A DNA stretch of 64,000 nt from Bostrychus sinensis (Eukaryota; Chordata; Actinopteri; Gobiiformes; Eleotridae): assembly GCA_020698575.1 (NCBI GenBank), contig CM036254.1, forward strand, positions 27,556,526 to 27,620,525. Direction: 5' to 3'. A program made the translations under genes and the position numbers. The stretch's first letter is position 1. Each line of letters starts with the position of its first letter. The notes below the pieces were generated by a model. That model was not told the DNA's origin. It ran no database searches and saw nothing but the letters and a program-made list of their open reading frames with translations. Shown piece by piece: positions 47,777 to 59,766 of this stretch.

Positions 47777-48664
47777 CCCCTGTGCACCAATGACAAAAGT
47801 GTCCTTTCAAATGTTATTTTTTTGATAACTTTGCAGTAGTTCTAACTTTTTTTTATGAAATGTGGCTCAGGTGTGTATTTTATCACTAATGTTGATGTTC
47901 TAAACACAAATCAAATTACTTACAAATTACTTAATTTTTACACTCGCTAACTAAATTTGTTATGTTGCTCCTGTTAAGTGACAAAAGTGTCCTCATCAAC
48001 AAAACATAATAAAAAATGTTTACATTAATGTTTTTTCTACTTTTTTTGCATAAATCTTTTAATCAATTTCTGCCCTGATCATAAATACCAAATATTTAAT
48101 TATTTTCAGAATTTTAACCCTCTTATGCTAGTGTATGTAATAACATATAATTTTTAAAATAAAAAATATACACAAAAAATTTTATATTTTCAATATTCTC
48201 AATGCAAAGTGGATTTTTTTAGGGGTGATTATTACAGCCTTGAGTATGTCAGAGTTCACCAACAACACAACAATTTAGATGGATTTGGGATTTTTTTTTT
48301 TTTTTTTTTTTTTGTAGTAACAAAAAGTTACAACCAGTTTAAAGGGAGTTGGTTTTTAGATTCTACATAGCACAGGAGTAAATGATCCCTAAAAATGAAT
48401 GTTATTGGTAATCTGCAACATACCCGAGGTTGTAAACGCCCACCCCCTCTAAAAAAAAATACCCTTTGCATTGAAAATATTAAAATTATAATTGTGTGTC
48501 TGTTGTTTGTTTTTTACTCAAAACATTTAGACGCTATTACATACACTGGAGTAAAAAGAGTGAAAAATTCTGAAAAAATATAAAAGTATGTTGTATGTTT
48601 TGTGACAGAGACACTTTTGTCACTTAACAGTAACAACATAACTTTTAAAAATGGTGCACAAGGG
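47777..48664. mobile_element. Non-autonomous piggyBac-type element, 888 bp
   Basis: TTAA flanks both sides (47773-47776 and 48665-48668), the piggyBac target site. The ends are CCCCTGTGCACCA and TGGTGCACAAGGG, inverted with one mismatch. A second, internal inverted pair of 33 bp (47959-47991 and 48610-48642, 31 of 33 matching) contains the dyad GACAAAAGTGTC, which also occurs near the left end at 47791. The interior is AT-rich with a T23 run. There is no transposase frame. Confidence 0.88.
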
Positions 48665-48668
48665 TTAA

Positions 48669-50431
48669 AGAAGATTTTATTTTATTTATTTATTTTTAAT
48701 TTTTTTATTTTATTTTATTCTTTTACCTGTGTCCAAAATGTTGTCCCCACTTGCCTCTGTGAAACAAATTAAATGTAAGTTACAGTGGTTTTTCAGCCTA
48801 GGCCACATCAGGTCATGGCAATAAATTTCAGTTTTAATTTGTTTTACCTTCTAATCACTTAAAACAAACAAAGGGTTGGACTGACAGATGTACTAAACCC
48901 AAAATAACACATATTCATTTGTTAGTCTTTTAATTTAAATTTATCACCTATAGTTAATTATTCACAGCCTCGCGCTTGTTGAATATGAACCAGTGACACT
49001 TAAAAGCAACATGCGAACAGGTCATGTACTATATTGGCTGAAATTGTTCACCATACAGGTAAACCATGAAGCTGACATAAAGGTTGATAATGGCTGACTT
49101 CATGTTGAATAGTGGCATTGAGCCTTTAAAGAACTTATATTTAAAAAAAACTAACTAAATACTAAATACAGAAAGCCCTGGGTAACATTAGTTCATTCAG
49201 TCAATCCAGCCACAAGGGGTCTCAAGTCAGCGTACAGTTTGTGCCAGTCCAGAACAAATAGTAAAGGTTGTGTCAGGAGTAAAAACCTATAACACCTCTA
49301 ACGCCTATAAGAAATGCATTAATTTTCAACCTAAAAATAGAAAAAGTCAGTTAAAATATCGTTGACAACCTTCTGTTTTATGATCTAGCTTTGTCATTTC
49401 TAATTCCTATATATTTCAGTGGATCCCGTACATACATATGAGCTGCAACACTGTATCCATGTATCCTCATCCCACAGACTGCTGCATGCATCTGACTTAA
49501 CAGATACTTGACTTCACATAACCAGATATACATTTTCTGCACCAAGAGACAGCGTTTAAAACTCATCCCATATGCTCCACTCTTTTTATATATAGCAACA
49601 TAGATCTTTCTCCTTATCTAAGTGATTCATATTTAATTCATCCGGTTCAAAACATGTATAAATCATCAGTCAGAATAGAACAAATGTATATCATACTTTG
49701 TGTATAATAATAATAAAAATAAAAAAAGAACATCCCAAACTTTTTGCTCAGTTATTTTCAGATTTCTCATGTTTCTTGACCCACTTATAAAAAAAGGATG
49801 CAAGAGGGAGACGTAACATAATTGGCTGCACAAAAGTAGGTCACCAATTGAGCTTTGAAGTGTCAACTGATGGTGTTTTGGAGCTGTGAAAAGATACTTT
49901 CCTTCATCTGCAACATGAACTTTTGAGATGTTCCTCTAGCCCCGTTTTTTTGGGCTTTGATCAGAGTGTTACAAAAGGTGTTGGCAATGCCTCAGCAATA
50001 GCGCTCCCAGTGGGAATGGACTCCCAGGAAGATGTATTTGGAGATGTTATGAGAGCAGTTCACTGTCTTGAGTGCGGGCTGTCCATAATTTGTACACACG
50101 TCTGGCTGGGGAGAGGAATTATGCAACGCTGCGGTAGTGGAGACGTGTTGTTCCCCTCCCACTGACTACGCAGAGGATTTGTCAAATAACAGCTGCACCA
50201 GATCTCACTGTCAGACTGGCTTATGTACCTCACTGGATACATTCACATTATAACCTAAAGGTGTGTTGAGTAAAACAGTACGGTGTAAAGCTAAATTAAA
50301 TGGAGCCAAAACCATGATCTTGCGTTGTTCGCTCTCCATGGTGCTGAACATGAAGCCCTCACAAATATCTACAGCAAGTTTCCCAACTTTTGTAACTGTA
50401 GAAGTGTCAAAAGCAATTGTCACATAAATGG
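48669..50431. other. No gene recognised
   Basis: AT-rich sequence including an ATTTT/ATTT simple tract at 48675-48720; short frames only. Confidence 0.45.
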
Positions 50432-50575
50432 AGTTGCAGTAGCTCAGTAGGTAGAGCAGTTCACCCACAAGCCAGAAGGTTGGTGGTTCAATCCCAGCTA
50501 CCAGCATTGCATACTGCAGCTGTTTTCTTAGACATGACACTTCATCCAACTTGCCTAGATAGATAGAAAAAAAGC
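50432..50575 (+). mobile_element. tRNA-derived SINE head
   Basis: GTAGCTCAGTAGGTAGAGCA (A box) and GGTTGGTGGTTCAATCCCAG (B box) are well preserved, followed by CAGCATTGCATACTGCAGC. The 3' body is truncated. Confidence 0.78.
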
Positions 50576-50920
50576 TGAAGCTGAAAATGATTGCAGCTCT
50601 ATTCAATTCAAGCGGCCACTCGACAGTTCACCTGCTCACACATTTCTTGGTTACCACATACAGTAATGTGAGATGAGACCTCGGCTTAACCTATGTCAAA
50701 GCTTTGTAGATCTGTCAAGTAAAGGCTAAAAATGCCCTGAAATATATATATAGAGAAGATGAGTCACATTGGATCTGTTCTTTTCAAAGTTGGGCCACCA
50801 TATGTCATCCTGAACCAGAGTCAAGTTATTACAATGCAACCTCACTCTGAGCTGTCCTAGTGAGATGCAGTGAAATGCACCATGTCACTTACAGGGTATT
50901 ATTTAGAATGCCTCTTGTTT

Positions 50921-51692
50921 GTACTGTTTACACTTGGTTTCAACCTGGTTTAGTCCAGTTTCGGTCTTAGCTGGTCCTGGTTTTAGTCCTGGTTTAGTCC
51001 TGGCTTAGCTGTGGTTTAGTCCTAGTTTTGTTTTAGTTCCGGTTTAATCAAGGAAAAGTTCTGATGTAGCCCTGGTTTAGTGCAGTTTCAGTCCTAGTTT
51101 AGTCCTGGTTTAGTCATAGTTTAGATCTAGTTCAGTCCTTATTTTGTGCTGTTTAGTCCTGGTTTGGTCCTAGAAAAGTTCTGATTTAGTCCTGATTTTA
51201 TTTCCTGGTTTAGTCCAAATTTATTCTCAGTTTAGTGCAGTCTCAGTCTGGGTTTTAAATTTGGTTAATACTGGTGTATCTTTGGTTTAGTCCTTGTTAT
51301 GACCTTGCCTTGTGCTGCTTCAGTCCTGGTTTAGACCTGGTATTGTCTGAGATTAGTCCTGGGTTTAGTCCTGGTTTAGTCCTTGTTTTGCCCTTATTTA
51401 ATAATGCTCATTTTAGTCCATGAAGAATTCGAAAGCCAAATATTTTCTAAGATGGTGCTTCACTGTTCTACAAGATCTGTTGCACTTTTCCTTCCTCTTC
51501 CTAACCCCCTTGTAACCATTGTTTCTTTTTTATTTTTCCTTTCGCTGTCTTTAAAATATCTGGATCCAGTTGGTAATGAGGTGACACGGGTGTACAGCAT
51601 GTCAAATTAGCAAGTCGTCCATTTTACCCAGAAATGTGTAGGATTTCTACAAAGCAGTGTCTGGATCCAGAGAGAGGCGCGCTGTGTAATCT
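50921..51692. repeat. Left arm of a large inverted repeat
   Basis: The outer ~470 bp (50935-51405) are degenerate GGTTTAGTCCT/CTGGTTTAGTC minisatellite units. The inner ~285 bp are ordinary single-copy-like DNA ending GCGCGCTGTGTAATCT. The reverse complement reappears at 52682-53369. The inner part differs by fewer than ten positions over ~300 bp by eye; the minisatellite part differs in unit number. The sequence runs straight on into the spacer, so this arm may be the original. Confidence 0.93.
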
Positions 51693-52264
51693 CGCCTCGG
51701 GACACAGCAGCTGTTCTCAAGAAAAGCGAGAGAAGGGACCGAACTCAAGTCGCCTCCAAAAAGGGGCTTTCCATGCATAAAAGGGACAGTTTGTTTGCTA
51801 ACATAAACCAGAGCAATTATAGAGCGTTAGTCATTAGAGGCAAAGGAAAATGGCACAGAGGCTGTGGTCATAAGAGTGAACTGTCAGTGACCTATAGACA
51901 GTACAGAAATATGGAAATGTGGAGACAAATATAAATGCATTTCTTTGTTTGTGGAAGCCAGTGAATAATTACTTACAGTACATGTAGAGTTAAGTCCAAA
52001 TGTATTTGTACCCTGGCTCCCCATAACACATGACTTTATAAGCAAATTTATAAATAGAACTAGATAAACTTTTTTTTAAATTCAAATTTAGCCTTGGTGG
52101 AGACAACGGCCTTTACACAACTACAGAAATACATCGTTTTGTCATCAGCTTTACAGCAATTTGAGAGCACTGTCCATCAAAATTACATTGGAAAGGTGAG
52201 CAGGAGGGAATATGAAATCAGAAACAAGTGACCAAAGTTAGAGTTTAATTGACATACATTTTTA

Positions 52265-52295
<31 letters not shown>

Positions 52296-52681
52296 TGTTT
52301 GCATGTCCAGCCAAAACATGTGCAATAACTAAGCAAGCATTCTGACTGTTTTATTAAAACTGACTACAATCAAGATCAAGTCTGACAGTCACATTTTAGC
52401 ATATTGCAGCATTCCCAGTGCCAGTACTAATTTTAAAATAGTATTGATTGGAATATACAGCTGGTCAGCAGTAGTACCAAAAGACAAAAATAGATATCTA
52501 TTTTTTTGTCTTCCCAAACTAGTAAAAATGAGAAGTTTACATGCTAAACTGAATATATTGTTAAAATTTGCTTTTCTCTCTTGAAATACCAAAGTAGTAT
52601 AAACAAGGACTAAACCAGGATCGAAACTGGGCTAATACATGCAGAAACCTTTCTTTTTATTTGACCTTTATTTAACCCAGA
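51693..52681. other. Spacer of the large inverted repeat
   Basis: 989 bp without a gene. It starts with a GC-richer stretch (CGCCTCGGGACACAGCAGCT), includes an A25 run (52271-52295) and ends with an ~80-bp block (52601-52679) that recurs just beyond the right arm (53382-53459). Confidence 0.7.
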
Positions 52682-53369
52682 AGATTACACAGCGCGCCTC
52701 TCTCTGGATCCAGACACTGCTTTGTAGAAATCCTACACATTTCTGGGTAAAATGGACGACTTGCTAATTTGACATGCTGTACACCCGTGTCACCTCATTG
52801 CAGACTGGATCTAGATATTTTAAAGACAGCAAAAGGAAAAATAAAAAGAAACAATGGTTACAAGGGGGTTAGGAAAAGGAAGGAAAAGTGCAACAGATCT
52901 TGTAGAACAGTGAAGCACCATCTTAGAAAATATTTGGCTTTCGAATTCTTCATGGACTAAAATGAGCATTATTAAATAAGGGTAAAACAGGGACTAAACC
53001 AGGACTGAAGCAGCACAAAGCAAGGACATAACAAGGACTAAACCAGGACATAAAATCAGAACTTTTCTAGAACCAAATCAGGACTAAACAACACAAAATA
53101 AGGACTAAACCAGATCTAAACTATGATTAAACCAGGATTAAACTAGGACTGAAACTCGACTGAACCAGGACTAAACTAGGACAAAACCAGCACTCAACTA
53201 GGACTGAAACTGCACTAAACCATGGCTACATCCGAACTTTTCCTTGACTAAATCAGGACTAAAACCAAGACTAAACTAGGACTAAACCAGATCTAAACCA
53301 GGACTAAAACCAGAACCAACTAGGACCAAAACTGGACTAAACCAGGTTGAAACCAAGTCTAAATAGTAC
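52682..53369. repeat. Right arm of a large inverted repeat
   Basis: It starts AGATTACACAGCGCGCCTCT, the exact complement of the left arm's inner edge, and ends in ACCAAGTCTAAATAGTAC. The region around 52905-52970 (CACCATCTTAGAAAATATTT) also resembles the 5' part of the hAT miniature family whose 3' end lies at 53880-54013. An ~80-bp direct repeat flanks this arm on both sides. Confidence 0.93.
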
Positions 53370-53879
53370 ATAATCTGGACTAAACAAGGACTAAACCAGG
53401 ACTGAAACTGGAATAATACATGCAGAAACCTTTCTTTTTATTTGACCTTTGTTTAACCAAGAAAGTCCCATTGAGATTAAGAATCTCTTTTGCAGGGGAG
53501 TCATGTTTTTAGTGGTAGATGGAACACCCAGAGGAAACTTAAATCAAAAGAAATTAAGTTTGAAAAGACTTACAGTTATATACTTAAAAATATTACCTTA
53601 AAACATTTTTTAGCCAACAATATAAAATCTATGGAGAAAAACATAACATAATGTATTTTGCATTTGTGAAATTGTATTGTTGAGATCCATATGGGATTTG
53701 GGGATTTTTTGTGACTCTCTTGATTTTGGGAATGGCTGGGTTAATCACTATCTGTCCCAGAAACATGTACTGAGAGAGGGGTTATATTACCAATACAAAG
53801 CAGTAAAGCCACAAAAACAATAATAATAAAAAAATTATAATAATAATGAAAGGATAAAAAAACATCCTCAAGTAACATT
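53370..53879. other. Direct-repeat copy and AT-rich sequence
   Basis: 53382-53459 repeats 52601-52679 (GCAGAAACCTTTCTTTTTAT core). It is followed by a block (CCCATTGAGATTAAGAATCT) also hinted at near 13170. No ORF. Confidence 0.7.
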
Positions 53880-54013
53880 TAAATTTAAACCAGGACTAAA
53901 CAGCACGTAACCCTCACTTAGACTAAATCATAACTCGTAAAACATTCCTTAGTACCACCAGAAGTACCCTGTGTACCTCCAGTGGTACCCGGACCGCAGT
54001 TTGAGAACTGCTG
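53880..54013 (+). mobile_element. 3' end of a hAT miniature element with GGACTAAAC units
   Basis: It contains ACCAGGACTAAACAGC, TACCACCAGAAGTACCC, TACCTCCAGTGGTACCC and the terminal CGCAGTTTGAGAACTGCTG, matching the ends at 17515 and 37151. The body probably extends left through the minisatellite of the right arm. Confidence 0.65.
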
Positions 54014-57000
54014 CCCTAGACAGATGGTGCATGCATGATAGATGAGCAAAGCAAGCCCGTGCATTTTACACTGGGTGGAGGCTGAGGCAGACTTAAACTC
54101 ACTCGCTGCATTGAAGCGATAAGCCATATGTTCAACTCCAGCTACAAGCATTCATAGACTTTATATTGAGTGGATATCATATTCCTTTTGTAAGTATTTT
54201 TGGCTTGTAGCAGTGATTTGGTTGAAAATCATTGTGAATGTGCAAGCGGTAAGAAACTACTTATTTATTTCAATTGTTGCAGTTTCCACTAGAGGTAGAG
54301 TATATCTGATTATGCATCACCCGCTCTTAGAAAAGCAATGATATGTGGGATTTTTCTAAGCTACTTTTGCTCTCACAAACTTTTTGGCATTACCTCACAG
54401 GGCCATGATCTATACTTGGAGCCGAGAGCGAGCTGCTGGCAAAAGTTACAGTTGCTATGAAAGCTTAAAGATCGCATCGAGATGAGAGTGAATGGCTGTC
54501 CACGTCTATACTGTACTGTAGCTGATCCAAAACAGGCCAAACCTCACCACGTTAAAGGAAGTGGGAGTAAAAATAAAAAGTAAAAAGTTTGGAATGAGTG
54601 GTTATCATTCAGAAGCAGGTGGAGGCTGTCTCTCATTTGTATGTATCTCTTAGACACAACTGTCTTGGGTGTAGCAAGGTCAAGGACAGGAACTATCAAA
54701 GAGCCTATTGTCTACAGTCAAAGCGGTGCAACTGACTTTTAAGACTGGCAGTGCACTAAAGCCTCAGCACACCACACATGCATCGTTTCACATTTAATTT
54801 TTTGTCATTTAGTCATTTTCATCTTATGTTTGGAGCACATACTAAATCATTTTCATAACTGTCTAGTGGTTGGCATCTTGGTGTTCATAATCCCTGGTTC
54901 TGTTTCTTTGAGAAGAGGCTGAGGGTGGGCCTAGATGAGTAAGAGGCGGCCTGAATGAGGATCAGACCATGACAGAGGAGGATTTGGTTTGAGCTGCCTT
55001 TGTTTGACTCTTAAGGTGTTTCTCATTTGTCTGGATCCTTCGCGGCTGAACCACTTCGGAGTGATCCACATCATCAGCGCTGTCCCAAATGGTTAAATCC
55101 CCCACATCCTCCAGAGCTCGTCTCCTTCATTTGGCTAACTCATGAAGGATGCACCTGTGGATTCTCCGCAGCCTCACCTCGCTACAAATTGCCCACAATG
55201 CACTGCAACCACTCCCAATTTTTGCAAATTTTATTTAACAATTAAGACAAACTTAAATACGATATTTAAGTCCCTACAATAAAAATAATAAAATATATTA
55301 CCACTGTGTCCCACACTGCAGGAAATAACAGGATAAAGAGACACACATTAAAAATCACATTTTAGGCTCTGCATCAAGGAAATTTAATATTAAAATAGTC
55401 TAATTGCTGTTTCTGATTGTTTAAATTTAACTTATTTTGCTATATTTACATTATTATATTGATGTACATTTGTTTATAGGAACAAATTAGACCTGCTGAT
55501 AGCTGATGATTTTGTTTAATATGGCATCTTTTCAAAGTATTTTTGTAAGATCTATTTTTTAATCTCACCAAAATGTAGAGACATGGGAAAACTCTGCAAA
55601 AACATGTTCACATTCCGCTGTCGGACCACTTTCCACTCCTAAAAAAGTTGTTTTCATTTTAGACCCATGTTTTTATCATGCAGTATTTGATCACGTGACA
55701 CACACTCCAGAGCATGTTCCAAAAGCGCTCAGATGCCACGTTAGCAGGGCACTCAGCTTTGCTTCAGAGGGGCTAACTCTGGAGGAAGGATCCTGGCAAA
55801 TGAGAAACACCCTTGGTTTAGTTTGACTTCTGTCTTTGTTTGGTTATTGATTATTGGTATGTTCCAGTTACTACATAAGTTGCCCTCATGTCCTATTTGG
55901 TTAGGTCAGTTTATTGTGTTAGTTTACTGATATTCTGCTCTGTAAAATTACATTATTTTGACTTCTTTTCTAGGCTTACTTTTATGTTTTTTGAGCTACA
56001 TCTTTTTTTAAATGGCCAACAAAGCCTATTTTTGTGATTTATAACCTTTGTCTTATTGCCTCACTGCTTGGTCCCTCACAATCTTGAAATGTATGGTCTA
56101 AATGTATTTGTGTTATATGCTGCTGTATCTTAAATATGGTGGATGAAAACTTTGCACATCAATTACTTGGGACAGATGCGTAGGAGCAGAGGGAGCAGCC
56201 CAAAAGTACATCAAATAAAACTGATGTTACTGGTATTAGTAGCTCATTGCTAATTGCTGATGTAGAACTTCCATGCAACATAAGATTTAGCTGAAATTAG
56301 ACTTAATACTCAGACCCAATACTAAATTTCTCTGAAGGTAAATAAAAGTTAATTCATGTTTCTTTATCACAGAGTCTTGCATGAAAGTTGTGTATTTTAT
56401 TGTATTTTAACGTACAATAAAGTCATCATTAGAACCTTTCTACTGGTTTTGCTTTGTATGTCCCTGCTGCCTACCACAGGGAAGCTATACATTAATTCTA
56501 AAACACAAATAAGAAATTACATTCTTCTAAAATTAAACCACACCTAAATATTAAAAAAAAAATAAAATTGCTCTGATTGTGTAAAGAAAAGATGGTCCGT
56601 GTGTCATGCTTCTCCACCTCTTCATTAACCACTGAAGCATGCTCTAACACCATTAAAATACAGGATTGTGCAGTGTCTGTCATTTTGAGCTGTATGTAGT
56701 GGATACTCAAACACAGTCCTGCTGCAGTAAGCTGTTTGCTAACCTAGTTCTCAGACTTGTTAGCTTGGATATGGATAAAGATGTTATGTGTGGCCGACGC
56801 TGCTAATTCCCTGCATTTGAAATGCATAACCTCCACAGGTCAGAGTGAGGCCGCTCATGTCCCCTCTGAATTTAAATGCAACGGAGATCTTTTTTTTCTG
56901 CCGATCTCATGCTCCTGGTTCATTAAGGCTGTCTCTTAAGTGATATGTTAAGAATACAAAATGTGTCTTTATCTCCAAAGCGCTGCAGCTGACATAAAGT

Positions 57001-57439
57001 AGGCAGCGTTAGATAAGTCCATCCATCTAAACCTGTACAGTAAAACTTGGTGACTTCATTAGCAGCAGATTGTTACAAAGCAGTATATCTCTGTGTTTGT
57101 GTAAATGATCTAAAGAAGGGTTTCATTCCCTTCATTTGAATTTTATTGAGTTTTTCTGATTAATTTTACACTCTTATCAAATGTACCCAAAGAGATAGGA
57201 GATATTACTGAACAGTGACAAAGTACAGTAAAGACCAAAGGTTGGGCAACAGAACATGGGATCCATTTGTAAAACGGCCACCGGAATAAATATTTAGACC
57301 ATCTTTCAACAACATATGATGCTTTTAAAGTCAAAATTAAACACTGGCTTTTGACCCTTTGTGGCTGGCTAACATCAGTAAAGTGCAGCTGTACCTGAAT
57401 GTTCTTTGGGCTCAATAGCTGTCTATCTAATCTATAATG
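54014..57439. other. No gene recognised
   Basis: Non-coding sequence with only short frames and no identifiable repeat. Confidence 0.4.
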
Positions 57440-57476
57440 CAGTGTTTTTCAAACTGTGGTATGGGTAGTACATGAG

Positions 57477-58147
57477 GTAGCCTGGCCAGCCAGACAAACT
57501 CTTTTCCTATTCTGTACAAAGAAGTTAGTCTGCTACCTCTTTGAGAACATTTAATTTCTGAGGCAGAACAATGACAGGCGGAGTAACCAATCAGAGAAGC
57601 AAAGGGCAGGACGTAAGTGGTGCACTGCTGACCTGTATCCTAAACAAACATGGCTGATTCTTGCATTTTTTTCCATAAAACACCAGAATATGCTGTACTA
57701 TGAGCAGCTCTGGACTTATGACAGCTTCTGAATGGGACAACAGCAAAGGCCTGTTGTACAAAGAGTTGCGGAGAAGGTGGGTTTGTTTGAATGTGGCCAT
57801 CACGACGGTTGTCAACGGGACTTTACTATTGTTAAAATGTAAACAGTGTGAAGAAAAAGTCACACAGTGGGCTGAACAACTAATTCACTACTTCATCAGA
57901 AACAAAAGGTGACAAAGGAAAGCTCTAAAGGCTGTTAATTGGGTGAGGGAAGTTGTTAAATTCACTCTGGTGCCATATTGGTTATTTCTGATAGGAGATT
58001 AGCTTCCATATTCGTAAGACACACTGTGGACAAATGGCTGTGATTGGCCAGTTCCAAATCGACCGGAGAGAAACTCTTCCCTTTGAGTGAGGAATCAGAC
58101 TGTCCTGCTATCAAAAGAAAGTAGGAGGGGCTGGCTCACCAGGCTAC
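57477..58147. mobile_element. 671-bp TIR element nested in a hAT element
   Basis: The ends are GTAGCCTGGCCAGCCAG and CTGGCTCACCAGGCTAC, imperfect 17-bp inverted repeats. The target duplication is not convincing. The ends (GCCTGG..CCAGAC) and layout (ATTGG-type box, ATGGCTGATTC start-like motif opening a short frame) resemble the element at 24763-25223, so the two may belong to one superfamily. Confidence 0.6.
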
Positions 58148-58224
58148 ATCTAGGGGTACTGACAAGTTGTTTGCAGTTTAAGTCCTGTTTTCTAGAAACT
58201 CAAACTCACAATTAGGTGGTGGTA

Positions 58225-58432
58225 AGCTAGTGGCAGACTGACTGAAGCATGGCTGCCAATCTGTGCCTATGGCCCCTCTGACCACCAACAAACACACAAT
58301 CACACTAACACATTCATGCAGGCAAGGTTGGTGAAGTGTCTTGCCCAAGGACACAATGACAGTATGCATTGTCCATAGCGGGGATTGAAATGGGTTAGTG
58401 GTCGAATGTCTCTACCGACTGAGCTACTGCTA
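58225..58432 (-). mobile_element. tRNA-derived SINE nested in a hAT element
   Basis: On the minus strand: AGCAGTAGCTCAGTCGGTAG (A box), a decayed B-box region, then TGTGTCCTTGGGCAAGACAC and GTGTTAGTGTGATTGTGTGT. It is the same family as 46571-46903. Confidence 0.8.
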
Positions 58433-58526
58433 GGCTCATTTTAGTCTGATAAAGACAGCACTTTTTACTTGGAGATTCAAATATTTTCTGAGGTGGTACT
58501 TGGTGGAAAAAGTTTGAGAATCAGTG

Positions 58527-59234
58527 CTATATTTAGTCTCTGTGGTGTTGCTGGTTCTCCATACATACCTACTGTAGAATTTAGTACCAAAATACTGATA
58601 GAAGACCTGCTAATCTTGCCCATATCATCCCTTGTAAACCAATGGTGCTACATTAGCTTTCAACAATGGCCCACAAACAGATTTGGAGTCAGACATGCTT
58701 TTGCCCTATTGAATTATAAAACTGACGAGATGCGAGACAATCAATTATTCACATCACGTTTGTAATCCTCCAGTTTGATCGAAAACTGTGTCAGAAAGTC
58801 TGGCATTTTCAGGACAAGATGAAGGAAAGAAGAAAGGAGAGTTTGTCTTTCAAAATAAATAGATCAGATTTTCTTGTATCTTTTGATGGAAGCTATATTT
58901 TGTTTGGGGGGAGCAGCAGTTCCTTACAAAGCAGGATTTCTCTTTTTAAGGTGTGAAATTTAGGTGAAATGTATTAAATCTCTAAGCCTGAATTGATGGT
59001 GGTTTCTGCAGCTCGAGACACTGACAGTCAGTCAATCAGCAGGTCTTTACACACTTCAGTGAGCCGGTAATGAGGAGCTGTGTCTCAGATTCACCGTGAA
59101 CAGGTGAAGAATGTGCTGTGATTGTGGAGGTGTGGGACCCTGGCTCTAACAAGCAACTTAAAGGTGTGCTACTTTCAGTAAGTACCTCAAATACCTTCAT
59201 GCATCACGGTACTGAGAGGAAACCCTAAGGTAAC
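58527..59234. other. No gene recognised
   Basis: Ordinary non-coding sequence. The frame at 58469-58765 overlaps the hAT end and is not coding. Confidence 0.4.
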
Positions 59235-59766
59235 ATGCCATTTTTTCCAGACTATAAGTTGTATTTTTTTCATAGTTTTGCTGGTCCTGGGACATAGAGT
59301 ATATATCAAAATATATATTATTTAACATGAACCAAGGAGTAAACATTACCATCTACAGCTGTGAGAGGGCGCTCTAGGCTTGTGACAACTACTGTCAGAA
59401 GTATTTGATGTAGATGGAGAGCTCGGGGAACTTCCTTACCGGTAACTTTCTTCAGACTTGTTGGCTTGTTATGTTAGTTTAGCCTATTCAGACTCCCAGA
59501 TATGTTCTTTATGCTATTGTGTAGCTGAATAACTGTTAATGTGTTACGTTAACATACCAGACACCTATTCAGCCTGTTGTTCTGTGTGCTATTGTGTAGT
59601 TGAATAACTTGCTTTTCCAGATTTAAGGTCTGTTCTTGGTCCTGGATTTTGTGAAATACATTTTTAAATAAATGTGACTTATATATGTTTTTTTCCTCTT
59701 CATGACACATTTTTTGCTCAATGTGACTTATACTCTGGAGCGACTCATAGTTTAAAAATATACGGT
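59235..59766. mobile_element. Miniature element with ends of the TTCCAGACTATAAG / ATAC-GGTA type
   Basis: The left part ATTTTTTCCAGACTATAAGT and the right part GAGCGACTCATAGTTTAAAA...ATACGGTA are diverged inverted ends of a widespread fish miniature element. Inside, a block ending TGCTATTGTGTAGYTGAATAACT occurs twice (about 59513-59535 and 59588-59610), an internal tandem duplication. Confidence 0.68.

Larger units (their letters stand above)
57440..58526 (-). mobile_element. hAT miniature element carrying two other insertions
   Basis: The left edge CAGTGTTTTTCAAACTGTGG (57440) and the right edge AAAGTTTGAGAATCAGTG (to 58526) are the two ends of the family seen at 36836 and 53880, on the minus strand. 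GAGGTGGTACTTGGTGG at 58490-58506 is a family landmark. The flanks CTATAATG and CTATATTT agree at 6 of 8 bases. Inside lie a TIR element (57477-58147) and a SINE (58225-58432). Confidence 0.68.

Noticed and set aside
50935..53420. CRISPR array
   Set aside because: The repeated units are degenerate and contiguous without unique spacers, in a eukaryotic genome. This is a minisatellite.
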